From contig JARUPZ010000036.1 in assembly GCA_031213475.1 (NCBI GenBank), positions 2,418,001 through 2,482,000 of the forward strand: DNA of 64,000 nucleotides, written 5' to 3'. The notes under the pieces were generated by a model. The model was not told where the DNA came from and searched no databases. It saw only the letters and a program-made list of their open reading frames with translations. This document shows positions 10,613 to 21,372 of the stretch, piece after piece. The position numbers and the translations under genes are program-made. Each line of letters starts with the position of its first letter. Within the stretch, counting starts at the first letter, position 1. The DNA is from Nereocystis luetkeana. Taxonomy: Eukaryota; Sar; Phaeophyceae; Laminariales; Laminariaceae.

Positions 10613-11466
10613 TTGAATATCAACCGGGGAACCGTTAGAACAGATTAGACGCAGTCAAGCGGGTATATGTATAGAGGGGGGGAAAGTGGGCATCCACCGC
10701 AGTATCCGGAAGGTGTGGCCACGTATATACATACGACGATGGAGTGGCAGAACTCTCTGTAGTCTCAGTTGAAGGAGGTCGTGTGATAGGGCGATGGTAG
10801 CTTACAGTGGAATCTGTGTTTGGCCAAAAGGGTAAACGTGTACCTCGACGGTTTTGTCGATGTGCAGACGGGAGCCTTCGAGAAGGGCTCCCTACCTCAG
10901 ATGCAGGTGGGCCGGGAAGAAAAGCACAGGCGAGTGCAGGTTCCGAGTGTGTTACACAGATGCGGCGCTGGCAGTTGCCAATCCTGAATAATGTACGAGG
11001 GTCAGGACCGCCGCTCTTCTCACTACCGTCCTAGGTTAGCACCGCCAGAGTAGGCGCTGCAACACCAGGCCGACGGCGATGGACGGAGGAAGAAGGGCGA
11101 AGAGCGTCCGGATGAGGGTCAGGACCACCGCTCTTTTTACCACCGTCCAAGAGGAGCACCGCGAAAATGAGGGCAGCCGCGGTCTATGATCAAGATGCTC
11201 GCTAGGCACCGACGCTCACTTGCACCGGGCTGGGGGGTGTTACAACGGCGGGGAGCCGAGGAGAAGCGGAGGATTGGCAAATCGCCGGAAGATCTGCATG
11301 GGACTGAGGCTGACATGCGCCGTGCACGGTAAAGCGGCGCGGAGTCGAGGAGGAAAGGAGGATCCGTTAGTCACAGTAGTCCCCGCATACAACCGACGCT
11401 CACATGCGCCGGGCTGGGAGGGTGTTGCAGTGATGGGGGTGCTGAAGACTACTAAAGTCGCACCTC
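10613..11466. repeat. GC-rich block with spaced imperfect direct repeats
   Basis: GGGTCAGGACCRCCGCTCTT occurs at about 11000 and 11117. The phrase ACCGACGCTCAC-TGCRCCGGGCTGG occurs at 11209 and 11391, and a weaker relative follows near 11850. No coding potential is recognised. Confidence 0.45.
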
Positions 11467-11715
11467 GAACCATCCCCCAGTAGGGGTGCACCAGGAGTTC
11501 CTGAGCCCCTCACATTGGAGATCAATATCTCACCCGATACAATACTTGGAAGAATTCGTTCGTGCCACCCGACCGGCACTTGTATGCGCTAGTCGTAAAA
11601 CGAATATAGGCGTAACTTTTGCATCCTATTCATAACTGTTAGTTCCTCACTTAAGGAACTCAATTGGTCAGAAACCTTTGGGCCAAAAAGTGCAACCATT
11701 ACCGTAGGGTGACTC
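11467..11715 (+). repeat. 250-bp repeat, inverted partner at 17083-17328
   Basis: From CCATCCCCCAGTAGGGGTGC through AGTTCCTCACTTAAGGAACT to the GTAGGGTGACTCC end, it aligns over its whole length to the reverse complement of 17083-17328. The phrase GAGSCYCCTCAC is also shared with the MITE at 15905-16149, so the families may be related. Confidence 0.7.
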
Positions 11716-12169
11716 CCTCACGGCAGGCACCCCAGCCCTGAGCCGATCAAAATGCGCCTGGGGGATGATACAAACGCCGGGCTGACGAACGGAGACCAAG
11801 GAGGAAGGCTCACACGCTGTCGCCGGTCTTGTGTCGGAGTGCCTGCTTCGTACCAACGATGGTTATGCGCTGGGCAGGGGGGGTGTTACAGCGAGGGGCG
11901 CCAGGGTGAATGGTTCATAGCGTTGCGAAATTATCAGGAAGGTGATACGGCGGGAGACAACTGTTCTGATCAGCGTCACGCGTCGGGTATAAATGTATAG
12001 ACAGGGGGTAAGCTTTCGCTGGCTCCTCTGGGTGCATCTTGTAGGGGCAGGGTGGATCCCCGGTGCGGAAACGCGTATCGAGTTATATTTCGTATACTTT
12101 GCGTGCTTCAATTACTGGCACCAGCGAATGTGGAGGTGGATTTTGTGTATTATTTTACCACGGGGCCGT

Positions 12170-12872
12170 ACACCTGTGTTGCACTCCCCACGAAAAAAGC
12201 TGATATTTTGCCAAAAGTCCCGGCAACAAGAAAAAGGGAAGCACGTCTGCCGCCGTATTCTTTACGGGGACTTTTCGTTTTTCTGCTCCAGCTCCGAACG
12301 TTTCCATCGAGCCAAAATTTGGCAGAGCGGGTATAAGCTCCTTGGTGCACTCCCGTGAGTGTGCCAAAGAGACAGCACGTTTCGTGTCCTCCTTCGGGGC
12401 GGACCTTGTCGCTGAAGTTTGAAAATGTGATTCCAGGCGCTTGTGTTTCCGGTTTGTTCTACTTGTAGCCGAGTGTTTTTTTTTCTGCTCTAGACCGAGA
12501 AGAAGGAGCGTAATCAGTACGACATCTGGGTTCCTCCTGCTCGTTCTAGAGCTGAAAACAAATACTTAGCTGCAGTACAAGAAACCGAAAGTTCAAGGGT
12601 CTGGAACCACGTTTTTAAACTTCAGCGACAAGGTCCGCCCCGAAGGAGGACACGAAACGTGCTGTTGCTTTGGCATACTCACAGGAGTGCATCAAAGAGC
12701 TCATATCCGGTCCGCCAATTTTTGGCTCCATGGAAACGCTCGGAGCTGGAGCAGAAAAATGAAAAGTCCTCGTAAAAAGACGGCGGCAAACAGACGGCGG
12801 CAGACGTGCTTCCATTGTCCTTGATGTCGGAACTTTTTTTCGTGTTTTGTGGCAGTGCAACACAGGTGTGTA
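12170..12872. mobile_element. Fold-back element with ~250-bp inverted arms
   Basis: Arms 12170-12420 and 12617-12872 are inverted copies: outer end CACCTGTGTTGCAC, inner end TTGTCGCTGAAGTTT. They flank a ~196-bp spacer with no ORF. The element is bracketed by a direct ~48-bp duplication at 12073-12121 and 12917-12964 (AGTTATATTTCGTATACTT core). Confidence 0.72.
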
Positions 12873-12964
12873 AGAAACTCATGATGAGTCCTCTTGCCGC
12901 TTTCGCCTCCTCCTATGGTATAGAGTTATATTTCGTATACTTCGCGTGCTTCAGCTTACAGGCA

Positions 12965-14089
12965 CTACACAAGGTTGTTATCTGATTCCGAGCGAGCAAG
13001 TCTTTTGAAGGTACTGACGTTTACGCCACTCCCCCAGCACTATCACTACTGCCCACTGGATTCTTTAGTGAACAAATCAATCATGAGTCTTACAACGGCG
13101 TTCCTCCACAACCATGATCAAATTGCACCCCTCGCATAACGGTTTTGGTGGACGTAGTTGCAGAAAGGTGGTGACAAACACCCCCCCAGCACGGAAACTG
13201 TCTACTGGTATTCCAACCACACCCCTCGACAGGTTTCTTCGACCGTCGGCCACTACACTCGAAGCGACGAATAGCAAGGTGTCCTGTCAGGTTGCACGAA
13301 TCATACCAAAGCTTGTCACGTTCCGGACTAGAACATACAGAGAGCCTACGTCGTGATAAAAAGGGAAAACACGGAGAAGGATACTAAAGAGGCGGAGGGG
13401 TCGGACCACGCGTCGGTTAGCAAAGTTTGCGGAGACAGAAGGCCGCACTTGTGGCGGTATCGACCTACAATGTTCGCACCTTGGCTGTGAATGTGAGGAA
13501 TGGGTACGGGCATGCCAGGTGCGTGCTGGCGAAGGCCCGATGAATGGGAGGTAGGTGGCTTCAATGGCCTACATGAGACGAGGAGACCCGGAAAACCCGA
13601 GTTTTCTGTAGCAGGATACCGGGTTCCCTGCTCTGGGTATAAAGAAACGGATGTCAGGCAATTGCTATACGGAGTTGCTTTGGCATTGAAGAAAACGATA
13701 TGCCGTAAGTCCGTCTATACCCACCAGTTATTTGACAAATAGCTCATGTCTATGCGCTTCGAGTTGACGGGTGGAAGCGTTGCGGTCAACACAGTTGTTG
13801 TCTACCAAGTATACCCCGACGGAAGCCAACCTCATCACACAGATGAAAGAGGAATGTTGGGAGAAATAGGGGCACATGGTGGAACAGATTCCAACGAAGG
13901 AATGCCTGTTTGTGCTGGTAGACGCAAGCACACGGACTAGAAGGAGGATGGAAGGGGGTGGTGGCGGTAGGGTGCTTGGAGCCTACGGACATGATGAGCT
14001 CAACAGCGACGACAAACACCTTTAGGCATTTGCTTCAGACTACACGCTCGCTCCAGGGTTCTACACCAGTTGAATTTTGCGCGGCATGG
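12965..14089. other. Intergenic DNA; one half of a second inverted pair
   Basis: No gene was recognised. The stretch 13325-13430 (with GTCGGACCACGCG and AGAGCCTACGTCGTGATAAA) is the reverse complement of 16465-16570, so the LINE fragment between them is framed by this pair. Confidence 0.45.
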
Positions 14090-14455
14090 CCATGGTAACA
14101 CCCATGGCATACCATGGCATCCCCACGGCATCCCATGGTGTGGCGTAGGGTTTCATGGCACGCCGTGGGGGGTGCCGTGGCATGCCACGGGTGGTACCAT
14201 GGCGACCCCCGCGGCAACGCCACGGCACTCCATGGTAACCCCGCGGAATGTCATGACAACCCCTACGGCACCCCAATGTCCACGGCAACTAGGTTGGGGT
14301 TAGGGTTAAGGTTAGGATTAGGGGTAGGGTTAGGGTTAGGGTTCCATGGTATACCGTGGAGGTCCGTCGAGGGTTCGGTGGTATGCCGTGGAATATGTTG
14401 TGGACGGTTGTGCTGCAGGTGTTGCCACGGCATGCCACGGCATTTCGGGATAAAG
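14090..14455. repeat. CCATGGCAT/CCACGGCAT block with interstitial TTAGGG repeats
   Basis: Short quasi-palindromes around CCATGG, CCACGG and CCGTGG recur every 10-20 bp. At 14293-14342 is a degenerate telomere-like run (GGTTAGGGTTAAGGTTAGG, later GTAGGGTTAGGGTTAGGG). A related CCATGG block without telomere repeats is at 21935-22115. Confidence 0.65.
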
Positions 14456-14629
14456 GACAATAATGTACATCCCCCGCTCGCTCTCACCAACACGTGTTTA
14501 AGCGCTCGCGAGGGTGGAATATATCTTACGTACAAGGGAATCAGCAGCCGCAACGACTAGACCGGATTAACTCTATCTTAACCCGCCAAGCACACCGATC
14601 TCGAGTGTATGATGTGAAGGTTCCTCCTC

Positions 14630-16402
14630 AGACTCCGCCCCCAACCGAGGCCGATTCATACCATAAAATCGTATGTACGATGGTCTGCCCCAGCGGTCGT
14701 TTCGCACCCAGCAGACACGTAAGAACGACAAACAAAATTCGGCCTTTCGACCGGCAGAAGTTTCGATCCGACGGAGACGGCAGGCAGCGACTAGTGGCGC
14801 GGGCCCTTTCGAAGCTTCCTTTCCTTCCCTCGCAACCGAAGAGTATCTCTCTGAGATGGCCGAATCCTTTGCCGGTGCTACTCTTGATGCAGTAGCGAAA
14901 TAAGTACCTCTCCCACCACGGCACTCGCACAAACCCGGGTGGTGTGAGGCCGCGGAAACCTCGGCCGCCATAAAAATAGCATGGGATGCGAGGGAGGATG
15001 CCCGACGAGTCAAGTGTTATCAAGAGGACAAAACCGCGAGCAAGACGCTGAGGACGGCATGCGCGAATCTGCGAAGGGCGATTGGATGCAACGTTGCACG
15101 CACGTCGAAACGTTCCTTGCTGAAACGTCGAGACTCCTCGCCGACAATGACCAGCGGGGTTTCTGCAAACAATAGAGTGGCACGGTGGGGTAGGGCGATC
15201 GAACGGCGAAAAGCGAGCAGTTCATCAGGGACGAGGAGGGTACGCTACTAAGAGACAAGGTCCGCATTCTTGAACGGTGGGCGAGGTGTTCCGTACCCTC
15301 CTGACCACGAAATCATCTAAGCTTGATCCAACCATCAGCGCCCTCATTCCACAAGGGCCGTTGGCATCATCGCTTGGAGATGAACCGACCATGGATGACA
15401 CGACGACGGTAATCCGGGGTATGCCAAACTGGAGAGCGTTGGGACCAGACGCCCTTCCGGCCGAGTTACTGAAACTCGGCCACCCCGAATTTATTTGGTA
15501 TTTTCACAACTTGCTTGTCAAGGTGTGGCGAATGGTTGACGCCCCCTATCCCATGAAATATGAGACCATTGAAGTCCTTAAAAAGAAGAAGGATCGGTCT
15601 GAACGCAACAACTTCCGAGGGAATACGCTTGTTGCCTATTCAGAGAAAGGTTTGCCGAAAATGGTCGCGTCCAGCCTCAGCAACTACTGAAAGGTCGTAG
15701 CGATACCCCCCGAGGAACAGACCGGCTTTCGCCCAGCGCGATCCGCAGCCGACATGCTGTTCGTCGTGCGCCGACTGCAAAAACTCTGACGATCTAGATT
15801 TTTTCGTCCTGTACTTGTACTTCATCGACCTGAAGAAAGCATATGACTCCATCGACCGAGAGCTGTTGTGGGTTGTGCTCGCCCGCTTGGGCGTACCAGA
15901 GAGGAGGCGTTCTACGAAAGAGGCTCACCAGGAATTTTCTGAGGCTCCTCACTTAAGGAGTTCAATACTTCACCCGACAACCGACTTCAGCAAAATTCAA
16001 ATTGTTTCCCGATGAACAATCCCAAGACCCAAGTATACAAGAAAGTCATTTTTCGAAACAAGATTGGCATTTCGACGGGTTTGGGTTCTAAAACCCCGTC
16101 ACTCAGAAACCATTTCAGCGGGAATGTGCTACCTCTATCGTAGAACGCGCCAGAGGGTGATATCCGTTTGCCACCAGTTCCACGAAGGCATGCGAGCTCG
16201 CGTGCGTACGGATGACGGTGAGGACTCAAAACGGTCTGACGTCACCAAGGGGCTGCGGCAAGGATGTTTGTTGTCACCGCTTTCGCTCAATGTCTTCTTC
16301 GCTGCTGTGACACACGCCATGCTAGTACTCGTCAGTGAAGACCCAGATATTTTGAGGGACTTCGTTAACCTTGAGGAGGACCTCGGGGAGGACCGAGTTT
16401 GA
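14630..16402 (+). pseudogene. Decayed LINE (non-LTR) reverse transcriptase, 5' half of RT
   Basis: Pieces in all three frames follow the order of a non-LTR retrotransposon ORF. A pre-RT region (14660-15270) is followed by the RT start with NWRALGPDALPAELLK (15430-15480). Then come a scrap of the LFVVRRLQ segment (~15760), the catalytic-A block FIDLKKAYDSIDRELLWVVL (15818-15880), and [18 protein letters not shown] to [19 protein letters not shown] (16190-16310). Frameshifts, stops and a 245-bp MITE insertion at 15905-16149 disrupt it. It stops before the YADD block, which appears instead in the relative at 23277. Confidence 0.85.
15905..16149. mobile_element. 245-bp MITE inserted in the LINE RT
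   Basis: Termini AGGCGTTCTACGAAAGAGG and CCTCTATCGTAGAACGCG are inverted. It is flanked by CCAGAGAGG (15896-15904) and CCAGAGGG (16150-16157). Removing it restores the RT reading [15 protein letters not shown], so the empty site can be inferred. A second copy is at 36961-37208. The 8-9 bp duplication suggests a hAT- or Mutator-like mover. Confidence 0.82.
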
Positions 16403-16464
16403 TAGTTTGACCTTTATAAACGAACATAATTGTTCGATGGAAGGGAGCGCGGCAGCGAGCGGCA

Positions 16465-16570
16465 GAACTTTGCTAGCCGCCACGTGGTCCGACCCCTCCG
16501 TCTTTTTTGTGTTTTGCTCCGTATTTTCCTTTTATGACGATGTAGGCTCTCTGTTTTCTAGCCGGATGCG
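16465..16570 (+). repeat. Inverted partner of 13325-13430
   Basis: ACGTGGTCCGACCCCTCCG, then TTTTCCTTTTATGACG and GTAGGCTCTCTG, match the reverse complement of 13325-13430 with a few indels. Sequence 16571-17082 beyond it holds nothing I recognise. Confidence 0.6.
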
Positions 16571-17082
16571 TGGCTTCGTTTCCGAAGGCTGGGTTCACCC
16601 GTCACGGCCCATTCCAACCCCGACATTCTCGTCTTCGCTGTCGGAGCGTTTGCTTACCCACGAGATGCACAGCCTTTCCTCTCTCCAAGCTGTACCCTTC
16701 AAACTCTCCGCTGGGGCGATACTCTTCTTCAGCTGTTGGAACGAACCCATCGGCATTGGGGTTGAAAATAAAACTCATTGCCACCGCCCCGCGCCGTCAG
16801 TAGTTCACCTACCCGACCGCACAGGGTTCCTTCCTACCGAGGCTGAGGCTCGCATGATCCCCGGTGGACCGTCCCAGATCCCGGCGGGCTCCGACCCACC
16901 CCAAGGTCGGGGCAGGTCGAAGCTAAGGGATATTAACTGTGATATATATGGCATTTTCGGCCCTTCCTCTTCATTGTTTTTAAATATATTTTCTTCAAGT
17001 TCTTCAACCACGGTAACCATGCGGTCATGACCACGAGTATCAAGAGAAACGCCCTTCCACATCCCGAGCAATCGTCGATCAA

Positions 17083-17328
17083 GGAGTCAACCCACCGTAG
17101 GAGTCGCACTTTTCGAGCCGAAGGTTTCTGACCAATTGAGTTCCTTAAGTGAGGAACTACCAATGAGGATGATTGTTTTACTCGCACATTCGTTTCAGGA
17201 CCGGCGCATGCAACTGCAGATCGGGTGGCACGAACGAATTTCGTCCTAGTGTTGTATCGGGTGAGATGTTGAGCTCCTAATGTGAGGGGCTCAGGAACTT
17301 CTGGTGCACTCCTACTGTGGGATGGCTC
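17083..17328 (-). repeat. Inverted partner of the 250-bp repeat at 11467-11715
   Basis: The reverse complement shares AGTTCCTCACTTAAGGAACT, CTCACCCGATACAA, TTCGTTCGTGCCACCCGA and the outer CCATCCC end. Similarity is roughly 80-85% by eye. Confidence 0.7.
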
Positions 17329-17450
17329 GAAGACGCATGCACTGTTTAATCAAGATATGTTGGAAAATATTATTCCCGGGATCTTGTTTTGTTTCGTTGT
17401 CCTCATCTGTACCAGGCATGACGTTGCGGCGGAATACACGTCATGTTTAA

Positions 17451-17540
17451 CCCTTTTAGGACCGCAGTCCCGTTTTGGGGGACAAATTACTTATAATTTA
17501 AGTGAATTGTCCCCAAAACGGGACTGCGGTTCTAAAGAAG
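17451..17540. mobile_element. 90-bp palindromic TTAA MITE, copy 1
   Basis: An almost complete palindrome: CCCTTTTAGGACCGCAGTCC on one side, GGGGACAAATTACTT in the middle and GGGACTGCGGTTCTAAAG on the other, between TTAA at 17447-17450 and TTAA at 17541-17544. The TTAA target is typical of piggyBac-type elements. Confidence 0.8.
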
Positions 17541-17650
17541 TTAAGGGGACAACTCGTGCGCCGGGCGGTGCGCTGCTCAATCTTGCCATCAGACGCGGGA
17601 GCAGAAGTAGAATTTTTTACCAAGTATCAAAGAATGGTGTGGGGTCAAGG

Positions 17651-17756
17651 GGCCTCTTGTCTCTTTCCCCCGTGATCCTAGAAAATCATCCATTTTTTTT
17701 TAATGCCTCTTGTCTCTTTCCCCCGTGATCCTAGAAAATCATCCATTTTTTTTTAA
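17651..17756. repeat. Perfect 53-bp tandem duplication
   Basis: Two identical adjacent copies of a 53-bp unit beginning GCCTCTTGTCTCTTTCCCCC and ending in a T9 run plus AAT. Identity without drift implies a recent duplication (or an assembly artefact). Confidence 0.85.
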
Positions 17757-17869
17757 TGCAACCCATTCGGGCCGACATTAAACCCACCGCATAAGTCCGT
17801 GGGTCAAATTGCCGCTGCATATATCACATCAATCAGTCCAATCAGACTATGGCACGTGCAAATCCCACA
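17757..17869 (-). mobile_element. Candidate 3' LTR (or LTR end) of the copia element
   Basis: On the minus strand a purine-rich tract GAGCAGGGGGGA is followed immediately by TGTGGGATTTGCACGTGCC, the arrangement of a polypurine tract and LTR start. The far end reads GGGTTGCA just before the 53-bp tandem repeats. No second LTR was found, so the boundary is inference. Confidence 0.45.
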
Positions 17870-20800
17870 TCCCCCCTGCTCGCGCCACATATATGATAAC
17901 CTCCATCCTATTAAAATGTCACCAACACACAAAGCATTAAGTCCCTCTTGTGAGACACTCTGAAAACTCAACTATCGAGGCGAATTTCCAATCTATTCTG
18001 GCTTTAAAAAACAAGTCTTAGAAATCCTCAATAAAACGAAACCAAACCTCCAGAATCAAGAGCCATAATTTGCTGTACCTCCCTAAATGCCAATACCCAA
18101 TACACCAGCGTCAGCATCAACCAATACCAAGAATCTGAAGTACATAAATAATCGCGTCTCGAAAATCAAAGTTAATGTCGAAGAGCACCAGGTCAGGTCT
18201 CGAAACATTAAAGACAGTTTCCCCATGGCACGCAGTCAGCTTTCCCAGCAGGAATATCACCACAAATTCATCGCAAGGCTACGGGTGAAAACCGAAAGAC
18301 TCTCGCGATATGGCTTAGGTTAGGAAATTCGCATGGCGAAAAGGGGACGGTGCGTGGATAATCGATACCAGGGTATATCGTTTCTCCCGACCAGTTCCCT
18401 GGGGAAGTAGGTTCGCACGTCGAGGTGCTTGGATCTGGAGTTATATCCTCGAACACCGGGATGCGGGGCATTCCTACTTCAGGCAACATGAAACGTCAAA
18501 CCTGCCTAAAAAACAAACACGTCAGCAAGCGCCACGTACTCTACCTTCGTGGTGGAGGGTGTAACGCACTTCTAAGTCCTGGAAACCAAGAACCACAAGC
18601 ACCCCGACACATCATTATTACCCCTTAACCTCTTTAGCACCGCACTTCTCACTGTGGGGACAAACCACTCAAATTCTAAGTAGTTCGTCCCCAAAACGGG
18701 ACTGCGGTTCTAAAAGGGTTAACCCGACCTTCTTTCAGCCGCCTTGCTTGCGTAGTCCGTGCCAGCAAACACCTGCACGCTCAGCCCCCCTGTTGTACCT
18801 CTCTGAAAAGTATCTCCGAAGGACCTATTAATAGTCCGTCTCACATACCCAAAAAATACCAAGTGCTTCCCTCCAGTGCACTAACTTTGGTGTAGCGCAG
18901 TACCTCGCTACTGCTCTTACTGCGTTGGAGATGTCCAACCGTGTCTGGGCTTATATATAGAGACATCATTGAGCCTACTATCTCGCGAAACGGCCAGTCT
19001 CCTGGTGCTTCATTCTTGTTGAACTCTTAACGTTTTGTGCCAACAGGGAGCGTAACACTCTGACCAAACTCCATCCCGTATTCACCCCCCAGTTCTTCAT
19101 CGAATGCCTCTAGGAAAATCTTCAGCACCCCCTTCTTCCAATCCTTCTCATGAAAACACCCCGGGTCCCAACGCAGCTCTGCCAGGTTCTTAAACGGAAC
19201 CATTAGGTCAAAGTCCCTGCTAAACTGGTCTCACCTTGCCTTCTCCCCAAGCGCCAACAAAGCATCCACAGCCACTACTCCAAGTCGTACCCCCTCATCC
19301 ATCAAACGAGACACTCATGCATCTGCCAGGCACTGACTGTGCAAATCCTCAAGCCAACAAGCACATAGTGAGGATGCCGTTGCCTCGATGCCTGGTTCAA
19401 GCCGAACAGATTCTTGTTCAGTCTTCTTGTCATCCCCTAGAATCTACCGCTACCCTAAACGCATTAATATGCTTTCCTCTAGGACAGACTGCACGAAAGT
19501 TTGCTCAATGTTCGAATGGCACATGTCAAGATCAAGCTCGCACACCATCGCTGTCAACAACCGAACAGTCGAGTCAGCAACAGAAGGCCCGAACAAATAT
19601 TGTTCATCCCCCCAAGCTACAAGTCTCGACTTAGTTTTCGTGGGCCAACCGTACTCATCAGCCTCCCAATCAAACACCCACATTGCGTTGATCGCTGGTT
19701 GCTGCACTAGCTCAAACGTCTCCGCATCCAGCAATCGGTAAAACTCCCGCCCCGTCGGATCCTCGCGAAGGTGAGCGTACTCCGATCGCATGGCATCCTT
19801 ATGACCCCGTGGGACCTTGGGGTCAGAGGCGCAGTGCGGCAAATCCGGAGGGTTGTAGGGCGGCTGCCGGTCCCCCAGGGTGATGTCAACGCCCTCCCGA
19901 GAGGCAGACCGCGTCGCAAAAGCACACGGCACCCCCCTCGCCGCATCTCCCTGCTGGCGGTGTCCTCTCGCCGTCTCCAACAGAAAAAGGACAGCTGCCC
20001 GCGCCCCCCGACGACACTCGTCGGCCCCTTGTGGCGGCTTGCGTCGACTGCCTCACGCGTATCGAACATCGAACTCATCGCTGACTCGTTCACCATCGAA
20101 AGGAGTTCGACGCTATGGGGAAGGCCTCGATCGCTTTCACAGGGGAGGGGGCGGCTCCTCTGGCCCTTCTCAGCGTTGGACGTCCGGTGTGTCGGAGGAC
20201 TGAGCCATCCTCGAGCGACTACGGCCGGATATCCGTTGCGGCCCCGGCGACGGCTGGAGCGGCGGCAACGGTGGCGGTAGCGGCGACTGAAGCGGTGGTG
20301 GCGGCGACTGAGGTGGTGACTGGAGCGGCAGTGACGGCGACACGTAGCTATTGCTGAAGACCGGTATTGCCGGCGCGGCGGCGTACCCTAACACCCTCGC
20401 GTGCGGCCGCGCCGGCAAGGGCAAAGCGAGCGCACGGGGGGGCGTCCACACTACGTCGCTGGAGTAGCAGATGTCGCTTGCCGAGGCCTTGATCATCTTG
20501 ATGGCGGACGATGGTTCGTTGTGCCCGTTGTTGAGAAAAAACGGTACCAACTGGACGTCGGATTGAGTGCTGCGATCCACGCGCATCATGCCTTTCTGGA
20601 AGAACGACACCACCTGCAGATCCCGCAGCCGTCAGAAGAACACCTCGTACGCTGACCGCCTCCCAGTGTGAGCCTTGGTCGAGGAGCGGTTGAAGCTGTC
20701 GGCAGCCCAAAGAACAGCTTTCAGCCACAGGCGGTTGTCATCGCCCCCGACATTGGAGATCCGGGCGAGGTCGACGTTCGGGAAGAGCCGTCGGATCTCG

Positions 20801-21015
20801 CGGCGAGCCGCATGACCGCCTTTCATGCCTCGCCATATCGCGCTCTCGACAACCTCTTTTTTGTTGCGGCTTGCCCGGTGCCGTGCACTCACGTCGGATT
20901 TCAGCAAAGTTGAGAGCTCGACGAACGGCCAGTGAACTCCCGACCGTTGTCGGTGCGATTTTCGCCCCGATATTGGAAAAGCCTACAGCAATTGAACAAT
21001 TGAACACATCACGCT
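17870..21015 (-). pseudogene. Decayed Ty1/copia retrotransposon pol (integrase-RT-RNase H)
   Basis: Read on the minus strand, in order: integrase with TDNGREFTG (~20970), LFPNVDLARISNVG and RLWLKAVLWAADSFNRSSTK (20907-20632), then SFFQKGMMRVDRSTQSDV (~20600). Next come a proline-rich linker (20360-20180) and RT with REFYRLLDAETFELVQQP, MWVFDWEADE, KSRLVAWGDEQ and VRLLTAMVCELDLD (19800-19450). Further downstream is a frame-shifted RT end including WKKGVLKIF and GQSVTLPVGTK (~19050-19150), and an RNase H end with KVEYVALAD and SKHLDVRTYFPRELVGRND (~18550-18380). Frameshifts and stops make it inactive. Gag is missing: the upstream part is cut off near 21015 beside a MITE dimer. A TTAA MITE is nested at 18629-18718. 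Confidence 0.88.
18629..18718. mobile_element. 90-bp TTAA MITE nested in copia, copy 2
   Basis: TTAA at 18625-18628 and 18719-18722 flank a 90-bp palindrome with the family core (GGGGACAAACCACTC and CCAAAACGGGACTGCGG). It interrupts the RNase H part of the copia pol, so it inserted after the copia element did. Confidence 0.82.
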
Positions 21016-21022
21016 TGCCCAA

Positions 21023-21215
21023 CTTTTTAGAATTGCAGTCCCATTTTGGGGACAAAGCAGTCAAATTTCAAGTAGTTTGTCCCCAAATGTCTCCAAAACG
21101 GGACTGCGGTTCTAAAGGGGTTTGCACCCCTTTAGAACCGCTGTCCCGTTTTGGAAACAAACCACTTGAAATTTGACTGGTTTGTCCCCACAACGGGACT
21201 GCGGTTCCGAAGGGG
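21023..21215. mobile_element. Head-to-tail dimer of the TTAA MITE, copies 3 and 4
   Basis: Two family members adjoin at GGGGTTTGCACCCC (21115-21128). The left one has an extra TGTCTCC in its second arm. The right one ends at TTAA 21216-21219. They mark the truncated end of the copia element. Confidence 0.75.
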
Positions 21216-21299
21216 TTAAGTCCTATACTGTCTGCTGTGCTACTACTGCTGTTGTAGTAGTACTGCTGTGTCGCAATCTTGAAACCACACATAACTTGT

Positions 21300-21372
21300 A
21301 TCTATCTAGGGATGAAGAATCGGCACTGGTTGTGCTGGATGTCGACGCGTAGAAAAATGGTTCAACATGAAA
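21300..21372 (+). mobile_element. LINE 3' tail fragment
   Basis: The tail motif GGCACTGGTTGTGCTGGATG followed by AGAAAAATGGTTCAACATG and AAACACACG. A decayed inverted scrap with CCGTTATTTCTACTCGTCG lies at 21625-21690. Confidence 0.65.

Noticed and set aside
20115-20357. Ala/Val/Thr-rich plus-strand frames
   Set aside because: Antisense of the proline-rich linker of the copia pol.
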